Origin: Bacillota bacterium
GTDB lineage: Bacteria > Bacillota > Sulfobacillia > Sulfobacillales > Sulfobacillaceae
Direction of reading: 5' to 3'
DNA: 64,000 nucleotides
Assembly: GCA_023511625.1 (NCBI GenBank)
Contig: JAIMBD010000005.1
Location: forward strand, 58,502 to 122,501
Shown in pieces: positions 42,505-51,556 of this stretch. A program made the translations under genes and the position numbers. The notes under the pieces were generated by a model, which made no database searches, was not told the origin of the DNA, and saw nothing but the letters and a program-made list of their open reading frames with translations. Each line of letters begins with the position of its first letter. Within the stretch, counting starts at the first letter, position 1.

Positions 42505-42541
42505 AAAAAACTGCAAGGGCCGCCGCCAGGCGACGACCCTT
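42505..42541 (-). terminator. Intrinsic terminator downstream of the ammonium transporter
   Basis: In the minus direction, stem AAGGGTCG / CGGCCCTT with one G-U pair (42515-42541) and a longer inner GC helix, followed by TTTTTT (42505-42510). It separates amt from the small gene and amidase. Confidence 0.68.
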
Positions 42542-42566
42542 TCGAGGGACCCCGAAACTGCACCGC

Positions 42567-43820
42567 TCAGTGGGCGACGGTGCGCCCCGGGCTTGTTGCC
42601 TCCGGGAGGTGGGAGAAGACCGATCCCCGGTGATAGGCGTGCTGGCCGTGCAACCGGAGGTCCAAGCCCTCGGCCTCTTCCTCGGCGGATACCCGTGCCA
42701 CCCCGAAGGCCCGCATGGCGCCCAGCGTGGCCGCCGTCACGAGGAAGCCCCAGGCGGCGATGGCGCCGCACCCCACCAGCTGAGCGGCCAGGAGGTGAAT
42801 GCCGCCGCCGTAGAAGAGGCCGCCTTTGACGGCGAACAGCCCCACGGCCAGGGTGCCGAAGACGCCGTTGACGCCATGGACGGGAAAGGCTCCCACCGGG
42901 TCGTCTACCTTCCACTGCTCGAGCCAGCCGGTGCCCAACACCACCAGGATGCCGGCCACGGCGCCGATGGCGAGCGCGCCGGCGGTGTCGACGTAGGCGC
43001 ACCCGGCAGTGATGGCCACGAGCCCCGCCAGCACGCCGTTGATGGCCATGGTGGGGTCGTAGACCCCCTGCTGCACGCGGGTGACGGCGATGGCCACAAG
43101 CCCCCCGGCTGCTGCCGCCACCATGGTGTTGACCACTACCGGTCCGATCAAGGGGGAGAAGGCGCTCAAGGTCGACCCGCCGTTGAACCCGAACCATCCA
43201 AACCAGAGAATGAAGGTCCCGACAAAGGCCAGAGGCAAGTTGGATGGGCGGAAGGGATTTTCGCCGCCCTCAAACCGGCCCCGACGCGGCCCGACCAACC
43301 ACGCCGCCGCCAGCGCGGCGAACCCGCCGAAGGTGTGGACCACTGCCGACCCCGCGAAATCTTCCATCCCCAGCTTGGCCAGCCATCCGCCGGGATTCCA
43401 CACCCAATGCCCGGAGACCGAGTAGGCCAAGATGCCGACCACCACGAAGACCAAATACGAGCCGAAGCGCATCCGTTCGCTGACGGCGCCGGAGACGATG
43501 GAGATGGCGGCCACGGCGAAGGCCATCTCGAAGAACCATAAGACGGGGATCGGGACCTGGGCTACGGGCGCGAAATGCCCAGAGAGGAAGAACCCGCTGG
43601 TTCCGATCCACCCATTGCGGGACAAACCGTACATCAGGGCGAAGCCGGCGATGCCGTAGACCAGCGAACCCACCGTCACGTCGGCGAGCACCTTCATCAC
43701 GATGGACAAGGTGTTCTTGGCCTGCACCAACCCGGCCTCGAGGAGGGCAAACCCGCCTTCCATGAAAAAGACCAAGGTGCCGGCAAAGATGACCCACACG
43801 GTGTTGAGGGCGGCAGTCAC
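42567..43820 (-). CDS. amtB: Ammonium transporter
   Basis: A 417-residue, 11-helix Amt-family channel. The pore twin histidines are H162 (SAVVHTFGG) and H314 (FPVHGVNG). ALLEAGLVQAKNTLSIVMK, the Phe-gate region FVGTFILWFGWFGFNGGS and GVNGVFGTLAVGLFA are characteristic. It moves ammonia/ammonium into the cell. GTG start with AGGAGG upstream. No GlnK/PII gene follows it, unlike the usual glnK-amtB pair. Confidence 0.95.
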   Translation of the reverse strand: MTAALNTVWVIFAGTLVFFMEGGFALLEAGLVQAKNTLSIVMKVLADVTVGSLVYGIAGFALMYGLSRNGWIGTSGFFLSGHFAPVAQVPIPVLWFFEMAFAVAAISIVSGAVSERMRFGSYLVFVVVGILAYSVSGHWVWNPGGWLAKLGMEDFAGSAVVHTFGGFAALAAAWLVGPRRGRFEGGENPFRPSNLPLAFVGTFILWFGWFGFNGGSTLSAFSPLIGPVVVNTMVAAAAGGLVAIAVTRVQQGVYDPTMAINGVLAGLVAITAGCAYVDTAGALAIGAVAGILVVLGTGWLEQWKVDDPVGAFPVHGVNGVFGTLAVGLFAVKGGLFYGGGIHLLAAQLVGCGAIAAWGFLVTAATLGAMRAFGVARVSAEEEAEGLDLRLHGQHAYHRGSVFSHLPEATSPGRTVAH

Positions 43821-43929
43821 GAGCAGTTCCTCCTGTGAAATTTGCTCGCCCCTATTCTAGCATCCTGTCAGATTTCTGTGCAATAGGACAAAGGAGCTAA
43901 CAACTCCCGGGAGACCCTCAAAAACCTCA

Positions 43930-43954
43930 CCAAGGCCTTTAAAAAAGTCCTTGG
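43930..43954. terminator. Possible terminator hairpin after the haem-oxygenase-fold gene
   Basis: CCAAGG (43930-43935) and CCTTGG (43949-43954) flank an A/T-run loop. It lies 15 bases after the stop of the minus-strand gene ending at 43969. Short stem, so weak. Confidence 0.35.
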
Positions 43955-43968
43955 GACGACGCCAAAGT

Positions 43969-44703
43969 CTACGCAGAAGCCTGGGATTCTTGGTAGATTT
44001 CCTGGTACATGCGCGCTTCCGAGGCCGCGATGGACAGCCCTGCCCGGGCCATGATCCGAAGCTCTTCGGGGGCAGTGTGGCGGATGAGGACCGTCCGGCA
44101 GAGGTGGTAGTGGCGGGGTTCGTCGCGGACCACGTGCACGTGCCAAAAGGTGAGGTCTAAGGGGCGGTCGACCGGTTGGTAGGCGGGGTGGCGCAGCCCC
44201 GCCTCGATCCACCCCATCACCTGTCCCGCGAAAAGCTCGGAACCGAGCCCCACTGCGGCCATCGCCTCCAAGGTGGTGGCGCGGCGAAAGAAGGCGAGGA
44301 AGGTGGTGATGGCCTTCTCCACGGCCGGCCCCATGGGTTCCCGGTCCAAGGAGAGCGCCGGGTCTACGGAGTGCATGAAGCGGGCGTACAGCCGGCTGTG
44401 AGCGTGTTCGGGTTGGCCGCGGCCGGCTTCGTCCCAGAGGTTGTCGGCGATGGGCACCCAGTAGGCGTCATCAGGGGCCATGGCGGCTACGGCCGCGCCC
44501 AAGACCCTGGGGAAGTGGCGCGAATAGTGGCCGTACTGGGCCGTGAAGTGGCGCAATTCGGCAGGGGTCAAGCGCCCTTCGCGCAGGGCGACGAAAAAGG
44601 GCGCCTCGTAAAACCAACGCCGCACCCGCTCCAAGATGAGCTGCTCGACCTCCGTGTAGGCTTGAAAAGCAGGCAGCGGCGGCAGTCGGAATCGGTCCCC
44701 CAT
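43969..44703 (-). CDS. Haem-oxygenase-like diiron oxidase family protein (PqqC/CADD-type fold)
   Basis: A 244-residue all-helical protein of the TENA/PqqC/HDO fold. Potential iron ligands are E92, H100/H102 (DEAGRGQPEHAHSR), E156 (GLGSELFAGQ) and the helix H190-x3-D194-x3-H198 (WHVHVVRDEPRHYH), which matches the variable-ligand core of HDO diiron oxidases that act on small amines, amino acids or fatty-acid derivatives. AGGAG lies 9-10 bases before the ATG. It is a single gene near the thiolase; substrate unknown. Confidence 0.8.
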   Translation of the reverse strand: MGDRFRLPPLPAFQAYTEVEQLILERVRRWFYEAPFFVALREGRLTPAELRHFTAQYGHYSRHFPRVLGAAVAAMAPDDAYWVPIADNLWDEAGRGQPEHAHSRLYARFMHSVDPALSLDREPMGPAVEKAITTFLAFFRRATTLEAMAAVGLGSELFAGQVMGWIEAGLRHPAYQPVDRPLDLTFWHVHVVRDEPRHYHLCRTVLIRHTAPEELRIMARAGLSIAASEARMYQEIYQESQASA

Positions 44704-44770
44704 AAAAGAACGCTCCTCTCCCTGACCTCACCCGGTATTATAACGGGCCTTGGGCCGGGACAGGCGGAGA

Positions 44771-45976
44771 CTACGCCCGCTCCACCAGCACCGCGATCCC
44801 CTGGCCTACGCCGATGCACATGGTGGCCAGACCCCGGCGGACGCCTCGGCGGCGCATGGCGTAAAGCAGCGTGGTGAGGATGCGGGCACCGCTGGCCCCG
44901 AGCGGATGGCCCAGGGCAATGGCTCCGCCATGGACGTTGACGCGGTCGCGATCAAACGGGCATTCGCGGAGGACGGCCAAGCACTGGGCGGCAAAGGCCT
45001 CGTTGAGTTCGACCAGGTCGAGGTCCTCCCACCGCCAGCCCGCGCGCGCCAAAGCCTTGTGGGTGGCCGGCACCGGGCCGAGGCCCATGAGGGCAGGATC
45101 CACTCCGGCCACGGCCGTGGCCGCGATCCGAGCCATGGGGGCAATGCCGGTGCGCCGGAGGGCCTCTTCGGACATCAGGACCACCGCCGCTGCCCCGTCG
45201 TTGATCCCGGAGCTGTTTCCCGCCGTGACGGTGCCCCCGGGACGAAAGGCGGGAGGTAGGGCGGACAGCCGCTCCAAGGTCGTGTCCCGGCGCGGATGCT
45301 CGTCGCGGCTCACCCAGCGCTCGCCGCCTTGGCCGTCCGGCACCGGTACCGGCGCGATCTCGTCGTCAAAAGCGCCTTGGTCTTGTGCCGCCACGGCCCG
45401 CCGATGGGATTCCAGGGCGAAGGCGTCCTGCTCGGCTCGCCCGATGCCGTACCGTTCGGCCAAGATTTCTGCCGTCTCCCCCATGCTGTAGGGCGGGTAG
45501 CGGGACGCAAGGCGGGGATTGACCATCCGCCAGCCCAAGGTGGTGTCATAGACGGCGGGAGGGGTGCTGGGGAACGCATGGGCCGGTTTGGGCAGCACCC
45601 AGGGGGCGCGGGTCATGCTCTCCACGCCGCCCGCCACTACGATCTCCGCCTCCCCCGCGCGGATGGCGTGAAAGCCGCGGAGGACCGCCTCTAGGGACGA
45701 CCCGCACAGGCGGTTGCAGGTGGCGCCCGGCACCGTAACCGGAAAGTCGGCTAAAAGTAGCGCCATGCGGGCGACGTTGCGGTTGTCCTCCCCGGCTTGG
45801 TTGGCGCAGCCCATAAGCACGTCGTCTACGGCGCCCGGCTCGATGCCGGCGCGTTCCACGACCCGGGCAAGGACCCATGCTGCCAAGTCGTCCGGCCGCA
45901 CGTCTTTGAGCGCGCCGCGATGGCGGCCGATGGGGGTGCGCACTGCCGCCACCACGTAGACCTCGGGCCAGGTCAT
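44771..45976 (-). CDS. Acetyl-CoA C-acyltransferase (thiolase)
   Basis: A 401-residue thiolase. The acyl-carrying nucleophile is C91 in [11 protein letters not shown], with [24 protein letters not shown] and MCIGVGQG (the second catalytic Cys) in order. The motif GENRNVAR and [13 protein letters not shown] match FadA/PcaF-type 3-ketoacyl-CoA thiolases rather than biosynthetic ones. It could finish beta-oxidation or 3-oxoadipyl-CoA cleavage. ATG 45976 follows AGGGGAGGAG; a longer frame upstream is unsupported. Divergent from the GNAT gene. Confidence 0.93.
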   Translation of the reverse strand: MTWPEVYVVAAVRTPIGRHRGALKDVRPDDLAAWVLARVVERAGIEPGAVDDVLMGCANQAGEDNRNVARMALLLADFPVTVPGATCNRLCGSSLEAVLRGFHAIRAGEAEIVVAGGVESMTRAPWVLPKPAHAFPSTPPAVYDTTLGWRMVNPRLASRYPPYSMGETAEILAERYGIGRAEQDAFALESHRRAVAAQDQGAFDDEIAPVPVPDGQGGERWVSRDEHPRRDTTLERLSALPPAFRPGGTVTAGNSSGINDGAAAVVLMSEEALRRTGIAPMARIAATAVAGVDPALMGLGPVPATHKALARAGWRWEDLDLVELNEAFAAQCLAVLRECPFDRDRVNVHGGAIALGHPLGASGARILTTLLYAMRRRGVRRGLATMCIGVGQGIAVLVERA

Positions 45977-46065
45977 CCCACTCCTCCCCTTTCGGGGCCA
46001 GCCAGCGGCCGCAAGGCGGCCACCAGGCCCATGGCGGATTACGGGCTCCTCCCCCGATTGGGGGA

Positions 46066-46104
46066 TTGGCAAGGGCTAAAACCGTGCTATCATAATGTAA
46101 CATT
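46066..46104 (+). promoter_or_regulatory. Promoter with overlapping palindrome for the GNAT gene
   Basis: TTGGCA (46066-46071), 16-base spacer, TATCAT (46088-46093). It is followed at once by a perfect short palindrome AATGT-A-ACATT (46094-46104) at the expected start site, a plausible operator. Confidence 0.55.
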
Positions 46105-46136
46105 CCATAAACATACCGGTGAAGGTGGGGATGCCG

Positions 46137-46661
46137 ATGCGCATTCGCAGCGCCGTGATGGCCGATATCGACGCCATCTACGCGTTGATCGAGGCGCAAG
46201 CGCGCCGCGGCATCCTCCTTCCGCGTTCCCGGGCCTCGCTGTGCGAGCACATCCAGTCCCTGTCGGTGGCGGAAGGGGAAGGGGGGCGCGTGGTGGGCGT
46301 GGTGGCGCTGCACGTCCTTGACCGCGACTTGGCTGAGGTACGTTCGTTGGCAGTGGCCGACGATCACCAGGGGCGGGGCATCGGCCGGGCCCTGGTGGAA
46401 CACGCCGTGCGGAGGGCGGCGGCACTCGGAATCCATCGGGTTTTATCTCTGACGGTGCAGGTCGAGTTCTTCCGCAAGTGCGGCTTTCAACCTGCGCAAC
46501 GCCTGGCCTTTCCCCAAAAGGTGTGGAAGGATTGCCTCAACTGCCCCAAACTGGCGGCCTGCGACGAGGTGGCGATGCAGATCGACGCCGTGGCCTGGGT
46601 GCAGGCCCAAGACCTCCGCGAGCCATCCTGCGCGCAAGCGAAGACGGCTTTGGGCGGGTGA
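46137..46661 (+). CDS. GNAT N-acetyltransferase (ArgA-like)
   Basis: A 174-residue acetyltransferase. VVGVVALHVLDRDLAEVRSLAV and the acetyl-CoA loop QGRGIGRALVEHAV (78-91) match the short N-acetylglutamate-synthase-like group. After VEFFRKCGF the tail carries KVWKDCLNCPKLAACDE, with C133, C136 and C142, a cysteine motif common to Firmicutes members and possibly metal-binding. It would transfer acetyl from acetyl-CoA to glutamate or a related amine. ATG 46137 is chosen by AAGGTGGGG spacing; ATG 46131 is very close to it. Confidence 0.82.
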   Translation: MRIRSAVMADIDAIYALIEAQARRGILLPRSRASLCEHIQSLSVAEGEGGRVVGVVALHVLDRDLAEVRSLAVADDHQGRGIGRALVEHAVRRAAALGIHRVLSLTVQVEFFRKCGFQPAQRLAFPQKVWKDCLNCPKLAACDEVAMQIDAVAWVQAQDLREPSCAQAKTALGG

Positions 46662-46663
46662 CG

Positions 46664-46692
46664 GCGCCCCCGCGAGGAGCTGGCGGGGGCGC
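46664..46692. terminator. Terminator hairpin between GNAT and catechol dioxygenase genes
   Basis: A perfect 10-base stem GCGCCCCCGC / GCGGGGGCGC with a 9-base loop, between two convergent genes. No T-run. Confidence 0.62.
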
Positions 46693-46730
46693 GCCGACAA
46701 CGCCCAATGCCGCGGACGACCTGAAAAATC

Positions 46731-47642
46731 TCAGGTGACCGAGGAGAAGTGGTGTTCGCGCAGGAAGCGGGCGATGTAGCTGGCGTGGCGGATCTGGTCG
46801 GTGGTCCAGGTGATGGTGGGAAAGTCGGCGGCGGTTTCCACATCGCCGGCAAATAGTTCGTTGCGGTTGCCCGCAGGGTCAAGGCAGTAGATGGTCTGCC
46901 CGCGCGTCAGGCCATGCACGTCGGGGCCAAACACGACCGGGACGTCATCCATGGAGAGGATCTCCCCTGCCCGCCGCACCGCGTCCCAGTCCAGAAGCCG
47001 GTAGGCAAAGTGGTGTAGCTTGCCGGGCTGGCCTTGGATGAAGGCAAGGTCGTGGCTCTTGTGGGTGACAAAGAGCCATGTGGCGACGAGCCGTCCCTTC
47101 GGGCCAACGTCCGTGACCAACCGGTGGGAGACGTGAAACCCCAGCACTTCGGTGAAGAGGCGCTCGATGAGGGCGGGGTCCTCGGCGGTGAGCAGGGCGT
47201 GGTCGAGCCGCGAGACCCCCACTCCGGGCCAGTGGCGCGGGCGCGGCGGCGGATTCAGGGTGCCTACGGCCGTCCCTAAGAACTCGATGTCGTGGTAGAG
47301 CTCCATGGTATGGCCAGAGGGCAGGACCACCCGCACGCCTTCTCCGACGGCGTACGTCTCGCCGGCGCTCATGCGCCGGGGCGCCAGGCCAAACCGTTCG
47401 AGGCCCGCTTCAAATCGCTCCAAGTCCTCCGGGGAGGCCACCTTTAACCCGAATTTGACGATGCCGGCGCCGCCCGGTTCTAAGACCAAGTGGTGGTGGT
47501 CCCACTCGTCCCATCCCTTGAAGAAGAGCCGGCCCGGCTCGCGCCGCACCAGGCTTAATCCTAGGGTGTTCTCGTAGTAGTCCCGCGTCCGCTCGAGGTC
47601 TTGGGCGCGCACGTGAACGTAACCCAGACGAAGAATGCCCAT
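46731..47642 (-). CDS. Catechol 2,3-dioxygenase (extradiol, VOC fold)
   Basis: A 303-residue ring-cleaving dioxygenase of two vicinal-oxygen-chelate halves. The iron ligands are H148 (LDHALL), H211 (LHHFAYRL) and E262 (GNRNELF), and the second-sphere catalytic H197 (SHDLAF), H243 (VHGLTRG) and Y252 (IYCLDP) are intact, so it should open catechol between C2 and C3. ATG 47642 follows AAGGAGGG by 9 bases. It is monocistronic here, although the hydrolase expected to act on its product is 10 kb away at 37317. Confidence 0.94.
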   Translation of the reverse strand: MGILRLGYVHVRAQDLERTRDYYENTLGLSLVRREPGRLFFKGWDEWDHHHLVLEPGGAGIVKFGLKVASPEDLERFEAGLERFGLAPRRMSAGETYAVGEGVRVVLPSGHTMELYHDIEFLGTAVGTLNPPPRPRHWPGVGVSRLDHALLTAEDPALIERLFTEVLGFHVSHRLVTDVGPKGRLVATWLFVTHKSHDLAFIQGQPGKLHHFAYRLLDWDAVRRAGEILSMDDVPVVFGPDVHGLTRGQTIYCLDPAGNRNELFAGDVETAADFPTITWTTDQIRHASYIARFLREHHFSSVT

Positions 47643-47855
47643 CGATGGTGTCCCTCCTTGTCCTTGAGCCCGCGGCCGAAGGGGTCCGGTGGTGTTTTCG
47701 GGCCGTCCCCGGCCCAGGTCGAGAAGCCTAACCCCACGGTAGGGGAGAGCCGTCTCCGCTGCCAGGTACGCCCGGAGCATCCTCGGCGGAGCGAAGGTAG
47801 CGACGGCGAGGTCCGTTGGTGCCGGATCCCGGTGACCGACGGCAGGGGGGCCATT

Positions 47856-47885
47856 TTGTCGAGGGCCGTCACAATCCGGTATGAT
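47856..47885 (+). promoter_or_regulatory. Promoter candidate for the second polysaccharide locus
   Basis: TTGTCG (47856-47861), 18-base spacer, TATGAT (47880-47885), 50 bases ahead of the first glycosyltransferase start. Confidence 0.5.
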
Positions 47886-47934
47886 AGTGTACCGACAATG
47901 GAGCCTGGCCATGGCAAGGGGTCGATGGGCGACG

Positions 47935-49038
47935 ATGAACGTGGCGGTGGACATCTCGGTCCTCAACGCCTGCCGGACCGGCACCGAGGAGTACGCCGAG
48001 GGCTTGATCTGGGGCCTTTTGCGCCTCGGGACGCCGGTCTTAGGCATCGGCCGCGGCCATCAGGCCTTGTTGCCGGACCGGCCGTGCCTTGGACTTGGGC
48101 CCCGGCGGCGCAGTCTGTGGCAGAAGTGGTGGTGGGAGACGGTGGCCATCCTGCACGCGGTGGGCCCGGAGGCCGACATCGTCCACATCCCTTACCTGAC
48201 GCACCCGCCCCGGCCGTTTGCGCGGCCTTCGGTGGTCACGGTCCACGACCTCATCCCCTGGCGCCTCCCCGACCAGTACGCCCGGCGATGGCGCGACCGC
48301 TGGTACTTTCGGCAGGTGGCCAAGAACCTCGACCACGCCACGGCTCTGGTGGCCATCTCGGAGGCCACGCGGGCCGACCTCGACACGGTCTTTCCCCACC
48401 TCGGGGAGCGCTCGACCGTCATCCCCAATGGGGTGCACCCGCGTTTCTTTCAGCCGCCGGAGAGCCGCTTGGTAGCCGAAGTGGTCCGCCGTCTGGCCTT
48501 GGCCCGTCGTCCCCGCATCCTCTACGCCGGCGGTTACGATCCGCGCAAGAACGTCCGCACGCTGCTCCAGGCCTTGGCTGCGGTCTTCGCGCATCGCGAC
48601 GGCGAGCTGGTGTTGGTCGGGGCCTTGGGGCTGGGCGAGGTGGCGCGCTGGGTGGCAGAGGCGGGTTTGGGCGGACGGGTGGTGAGCACGCCGGGATTGA
48701 GCCGGGAAGAGCTGGTGGCGCTCTATCACGCCGCCGACCTCTTCGTCTATCCTTCGCGCTATGAAGGGTTTGGACTGCCGCCGGCCCAAGCCTTGGCGGC
48801 GGGGGTGCCGGTGGTGGCGAGCCGCATCCCGGCCGTGGAAGAGGTGGTCGGCGATGCCGGGGTGTTGGTGGAGGCGGACGACCCCGGCGCCTGGGCCGAG
48901 GCCGTGGTCGGCGTGCTGGACAGTCGGGGGTTGGCCGAACGCCTGGTCAGCCGAGGCCGGCAGCGGGCGGCGGAGTTCGACTGGCTGCGGGTGGCGGCCC
49001 GCTATCAAGCCCTCTACCGCCGGTTGGTGCAGTCGTGA
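47935..49038 (+). CDS. Glycosyltransferase family 4
   Basis: A 367-residue GT4 enzyme. NVAVDISVLNACRTGTEEYAEGLIWGLL, SVVTVHDLIPWRLP, GGYDPRKNVRTLLQA and the donor site SRYEGFGLPPAQALAAGVPVVASRIPAVEEV are all present. It starts the second polysaccharide locus, downstream of its own promoter. The start is ATG 47935; an in-frame ATG at 47911 is possible. The stop overlaps the next GTG by 4 bases. Confidence 0.9.
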   Translation: MNVAVDISVLNACRTGTEEYAEGLIWGLLRLGTPVLGIGRGHQALLPDRPCLGLGPRRRSLWQKWWWETVAILHAVGPEADIVHIPYLTHPPRPFARPSVVTVHDLIPWRLPDQYARRWRDRWYFRQVAKNLDHATALVAISEATRADLDTVFPHLGERSTVIPNGVHPRFFQPPESRLVAEVVRRLALARRPRILYAGGYDPRKNVRTLLQALAAVFAHRDGELVLVGALGLGEVARWVAEAGLGGRVVSTPGLSREELVALYHAADLFVYPSRYEGFGLPPAQALAAGVPVVASRIPAVEEVVGDAGVLVEADDPGAWAEAVVGVLDSRGLAERLVSRGRQRAAEFDWLRVAARYQALYRRLVQS

Positions 49039-50168
49039 AGCGGGTGTTGATGATATCCAAAGCCCTGGTCACGGCGTCCTACCGGTCCAAGGTGGCGATG
49101 CTCAATGCGCGGGCGGCCGGGGCCATCGAGGTGGCCGTGCTGTGCCCGCCGCGGTGGGGGGCGCTGCCCTTCGAACCGATGCCGGACGATGCCGCCTACC
49201 CGCTGTTCGTGCGCCCCATCTGGGGCAACGGGCACCACCACCTTCACCGGTATCCGGCCTTGAGCGCGGTCGTCAAGGCGTACCGCCCGGACTTGTTGCA
49301 CATCGACGAGGAGCACTACAGCTGGGTGACCTTTGAAGCGGCGGCCGTGGCCCGGCGACGTCGGATTCCGGCGCTGTTTTTTACGTGGCAGAACCTGTAC
49401 AAGCGGTATCCGTGGCCGTTCTCGGCCTTTGAGCAGGCGGTTTTCCGCGCCTGTGCCGAGGCCATTGCCGGAAATCGCGACGCCGAGCAGGTCTTGCGGC
49501 AAAAAGGCTACCGGGGGCGGATCACGGTCATCCCTCAGTTCGGGGTCGACCCGGCCTTTACCCCCGATCGGCGCGGCGAGGCCCGGGAGCGCTACGGGAC
49601 GGCGGGACGGTTTGCCGTGGGCTACGTGGGGCGGCTCGTGCCGGAAAAGGGCGTCGGCGACCTTTTGGCGGCGGCGGCTCCGCTCCTGCGCAGCGGGCAG
49701 ACCCGCCTTTTACTGGTGGGACGGGGGCCCTGCGGGGCGGAGCTCGCGCGCGAAGCCGAGCGACTTGGGGTCGCTGAGGCGGTATCCCTCCTTCCGTGGG
49801 TGGCCTCGGCGGAGATGCCAGCCGTCATGCGGGCCCTGGACGTGCTGGTGTTGCCTTCGCGCACCACTGCGCGCTGGAAGGAGCAGTTCGGGCGGGTGCT
49901 GACCGAGGCCATGGCTTCAGGGACGGTGGTGGTCGGCTCAGACAGCGGCGAGATTCCCCACGTCATCGGCGACGCCGGATTCGTCTTCCCCGAGGGCGAC
50001 GTCGCGGCTCTGCGCGCCATTCTCGAGCGGCTCGCGCGCGATCCGGGCCTGGCCGACGCCGCCCGCACACGCGGGATGGAGCGGGTGGCCACCCATTTTA
50101 CCCAGGCCGCTGTGGCCGACGCGACGCTCGCCGTGTACCGCCGGATGTTGGGGATCGAAAGCCAGTAA
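49035..50168 (+). CDS. Glycosyltransferase family 4
   Basis: A 377-residue GT4 enzyme; GTG overlaps the previous stop by 4 bases. KRVLMISKALVTASYRSKVAML at the N terminus resembles enzymes that take a non-standard acceptor, and the donor region reads GYVGRLVPEKGVGDLLAAAAPL with WKEQFGRVLTEAMASGTVVVGSDSGEIPHV, where EQFGRV replaces EGFGLP. It lies 11 bases before UDP-glucose dehydrogenase. Confidence 0.9.
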   Translation: MKRVLMISKALVTASYRSKVAMLNARAAGAIEVAVLCPPRWGALPFEPMPDDAAYPLFVRPIWGNGHHHLHRYPALSAVVKAYRPDLLHIDEEHYSWVTFEAAAVARRRRIPALFFTWQNLYKRYPWPFSAFEQAVFRACAEAIAGNRDAEQVLRQKGYRGRITVIPQFGVDPAFTPDRRGEARERYGTAGRFAVGYVGRLVPEKGVGDLLAAAAPLLRSGQTRLLLVGRGPCGAELAREAERLGVAEAVSLLPWVASAEMPAVMRALDVLVLPSRTTARWKEQFGRVLTEAMASGTVVVGSDSGEIPHVIGDAGFVFPEGDVAALRAILERLARDPGLADAARTRGMERVATHFTQAAVADATLAVYRRMLGIESQ

Positions 50169-50179
50169 GGAGGAGCGGG

Positions 50180-51556
50180 ATGCAGGTCGCGGTGTTCGGA
50201 GCAGGCTACGTGGGATTGGTGACGGGGGCCGTGTTGGCCGAGCTGGGGCATCAGGTGCGGCTGGTCGAGGTCGACCCCGAGAAGATCGCGGCCATCGCCG
50301 CCGGGCGGCCGCCCATCTACGAGGCGGGGTTGGACACCTTATTGCCGCGGGTGGTCCGCGATGGCCGGCTGTCTATCACCGCCGACGGGGCTCGGGCCGT
50401 GGCTCCGGCCGATGTCACCTTCATCGCCGTCGGCACTCCGCCGCTGGCCAACGGGGACGCCGACCTGCGATTTGTGCGCCAGGCGGCCGAGGCCATTGGA
50501 GCGGGGATGGAGCCGGGGCGCCGGCGGGTGGTGGTGAACAAGGCCACGGTCCCCATCGGGTCGGCCAACCTCGTGGAGGTGTGGATCAGCGAGGCGTATC
50601 GCCGGCGGTGGGGTCGCGAACCCGACCCCGAGTGGTTTGCGGTGGCCTCCAATCCCGAGTTCCTGCGCGAGGGCACGGCCGTCTTCGACACCTTGTACCC
50701 CGACCGCTTGGTGCTGGGCGCCGACCAACCCTGGGCCGTGGAGATGCTGCGCGCGCTGTACGACCCCATCATCCGCCAGGCGTTCGAGCCGCCGCCCGAG
50801 TGCCCCCGGCCCGAGGGGCAGGGACCGGTGCCGGTGGTGGAGTCCGACCGCATTTCGGCGGAGATGATCAAATACGCGGCCAACGCCTTTCTGGCCACCA
50901 AGATCTCCTTTGCCAACGAAATGGCGGCCATCTGCGAGCGGGTGGGCGCCGACGTGGTCCAGGTCATGGCCGGGATCGGGCTCGACCAGCGGATCGGGCC
51001 GCGCTTTCTCAACGCCGGGGCCGGGTGGGGCGGCAGCTGTTTCGGCAAGGACCTCGCGGCCCTCATCTTCACGGCCCGCGAATACGGCTACGAGCCCAGG
51101 ATCCTCGAGGCCACCGTCGCGGTCAATCGCGACCAGCGCCGGCTGATCGTGGCGCGGGTGCAAGAGGCCTTGAAAACCGTCAAAGGGCGGCGCATTGCCG
51201 TCTGGGGGCTGAGCTTCAAGCCCGGCACCGATGACTTGCGCGACGCTCCGGCCTTGACGGTGATCCGCGAACTCGTGCGCTTGGGCGCGCGCATTGCCGC
51301 CTACGACCCCATCGCCATGACCAATGCCGCCCGCCAGCACCCCGAACTCGAGATCCGGTATGCCCCCGATGCCTTGTCGGCCCTGGAGGGCGCCGAGGCG
51401 TTGGTGATCATGACCGAGTGGGACGAATTCCGGCGCGTGCCGCTGGCCGAAGTGCGCCAACGGTTGGCCCAGCCCTACGTCATCGACGGTCGCAACCTCT
51501 TAGACCCCGCTGCAGCGAAGGCCGCCGGGCTGTGGTACCGAGGGATCGGCCGGTGA
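50180..51556 (+). CDS. UDP-glucose 6-dehydrogenase
   Basis: A 458-residue enzyme of the UDP-glucose/GDP-mannose dehydrogenase family. NAD site VFGAGYVGL, K231 in EMIKYAANAFLATKISFANE and the catalytic C287 in GGSCFGKD are intact; VWGLSFKPGTDDLRDAPA is the C-terminal signature. It oxidises UDP-glucose to UDP-glucuronate. ATG with AAGGAGG upstream. UXS downstream would use its product, so the UDP-glucose assignment is favoured over GDP-mannose. Confidence 0.93.
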   Translation: MQVAVFGAGYVGLVTGAVLAELGHQVRLVEVDPEKIAAIAAGRPPIYEAGLDTLLPRVVRDGRLSITADGARAVAPADVTFIAVGTPPLANGDADLRFVRQAAEAIGAGMEPGRRRVVVNKATVPIGSANLVEVWISEAYRRRWGREPDPEWFAVASNPEFLREGTAVFDTLYPDRLVLGADQPWAVEMLRALYDPIIRQAFEPPPECPRPEGQGPVPVVESDRISAEMIKYAANAFLATKISFANEMAAICERVGADVVQVMAGIGLDQRIGPRFLNAGAGWGGSCFGKDLAALIFTAREYGYEPRILEATVAVNRDQRRLIVARVQEALKTVKGRRIAVWGLSFKPGTDDLRDAPALTVIRELVRLGARIAAYDPIAMTNAARQHPELEIRYAPDALSALEGAEALVIMTEWDEFRRVPLAEVRQRLAQPYVIDGRNLLDPAAAKAAGLWYRGIGR

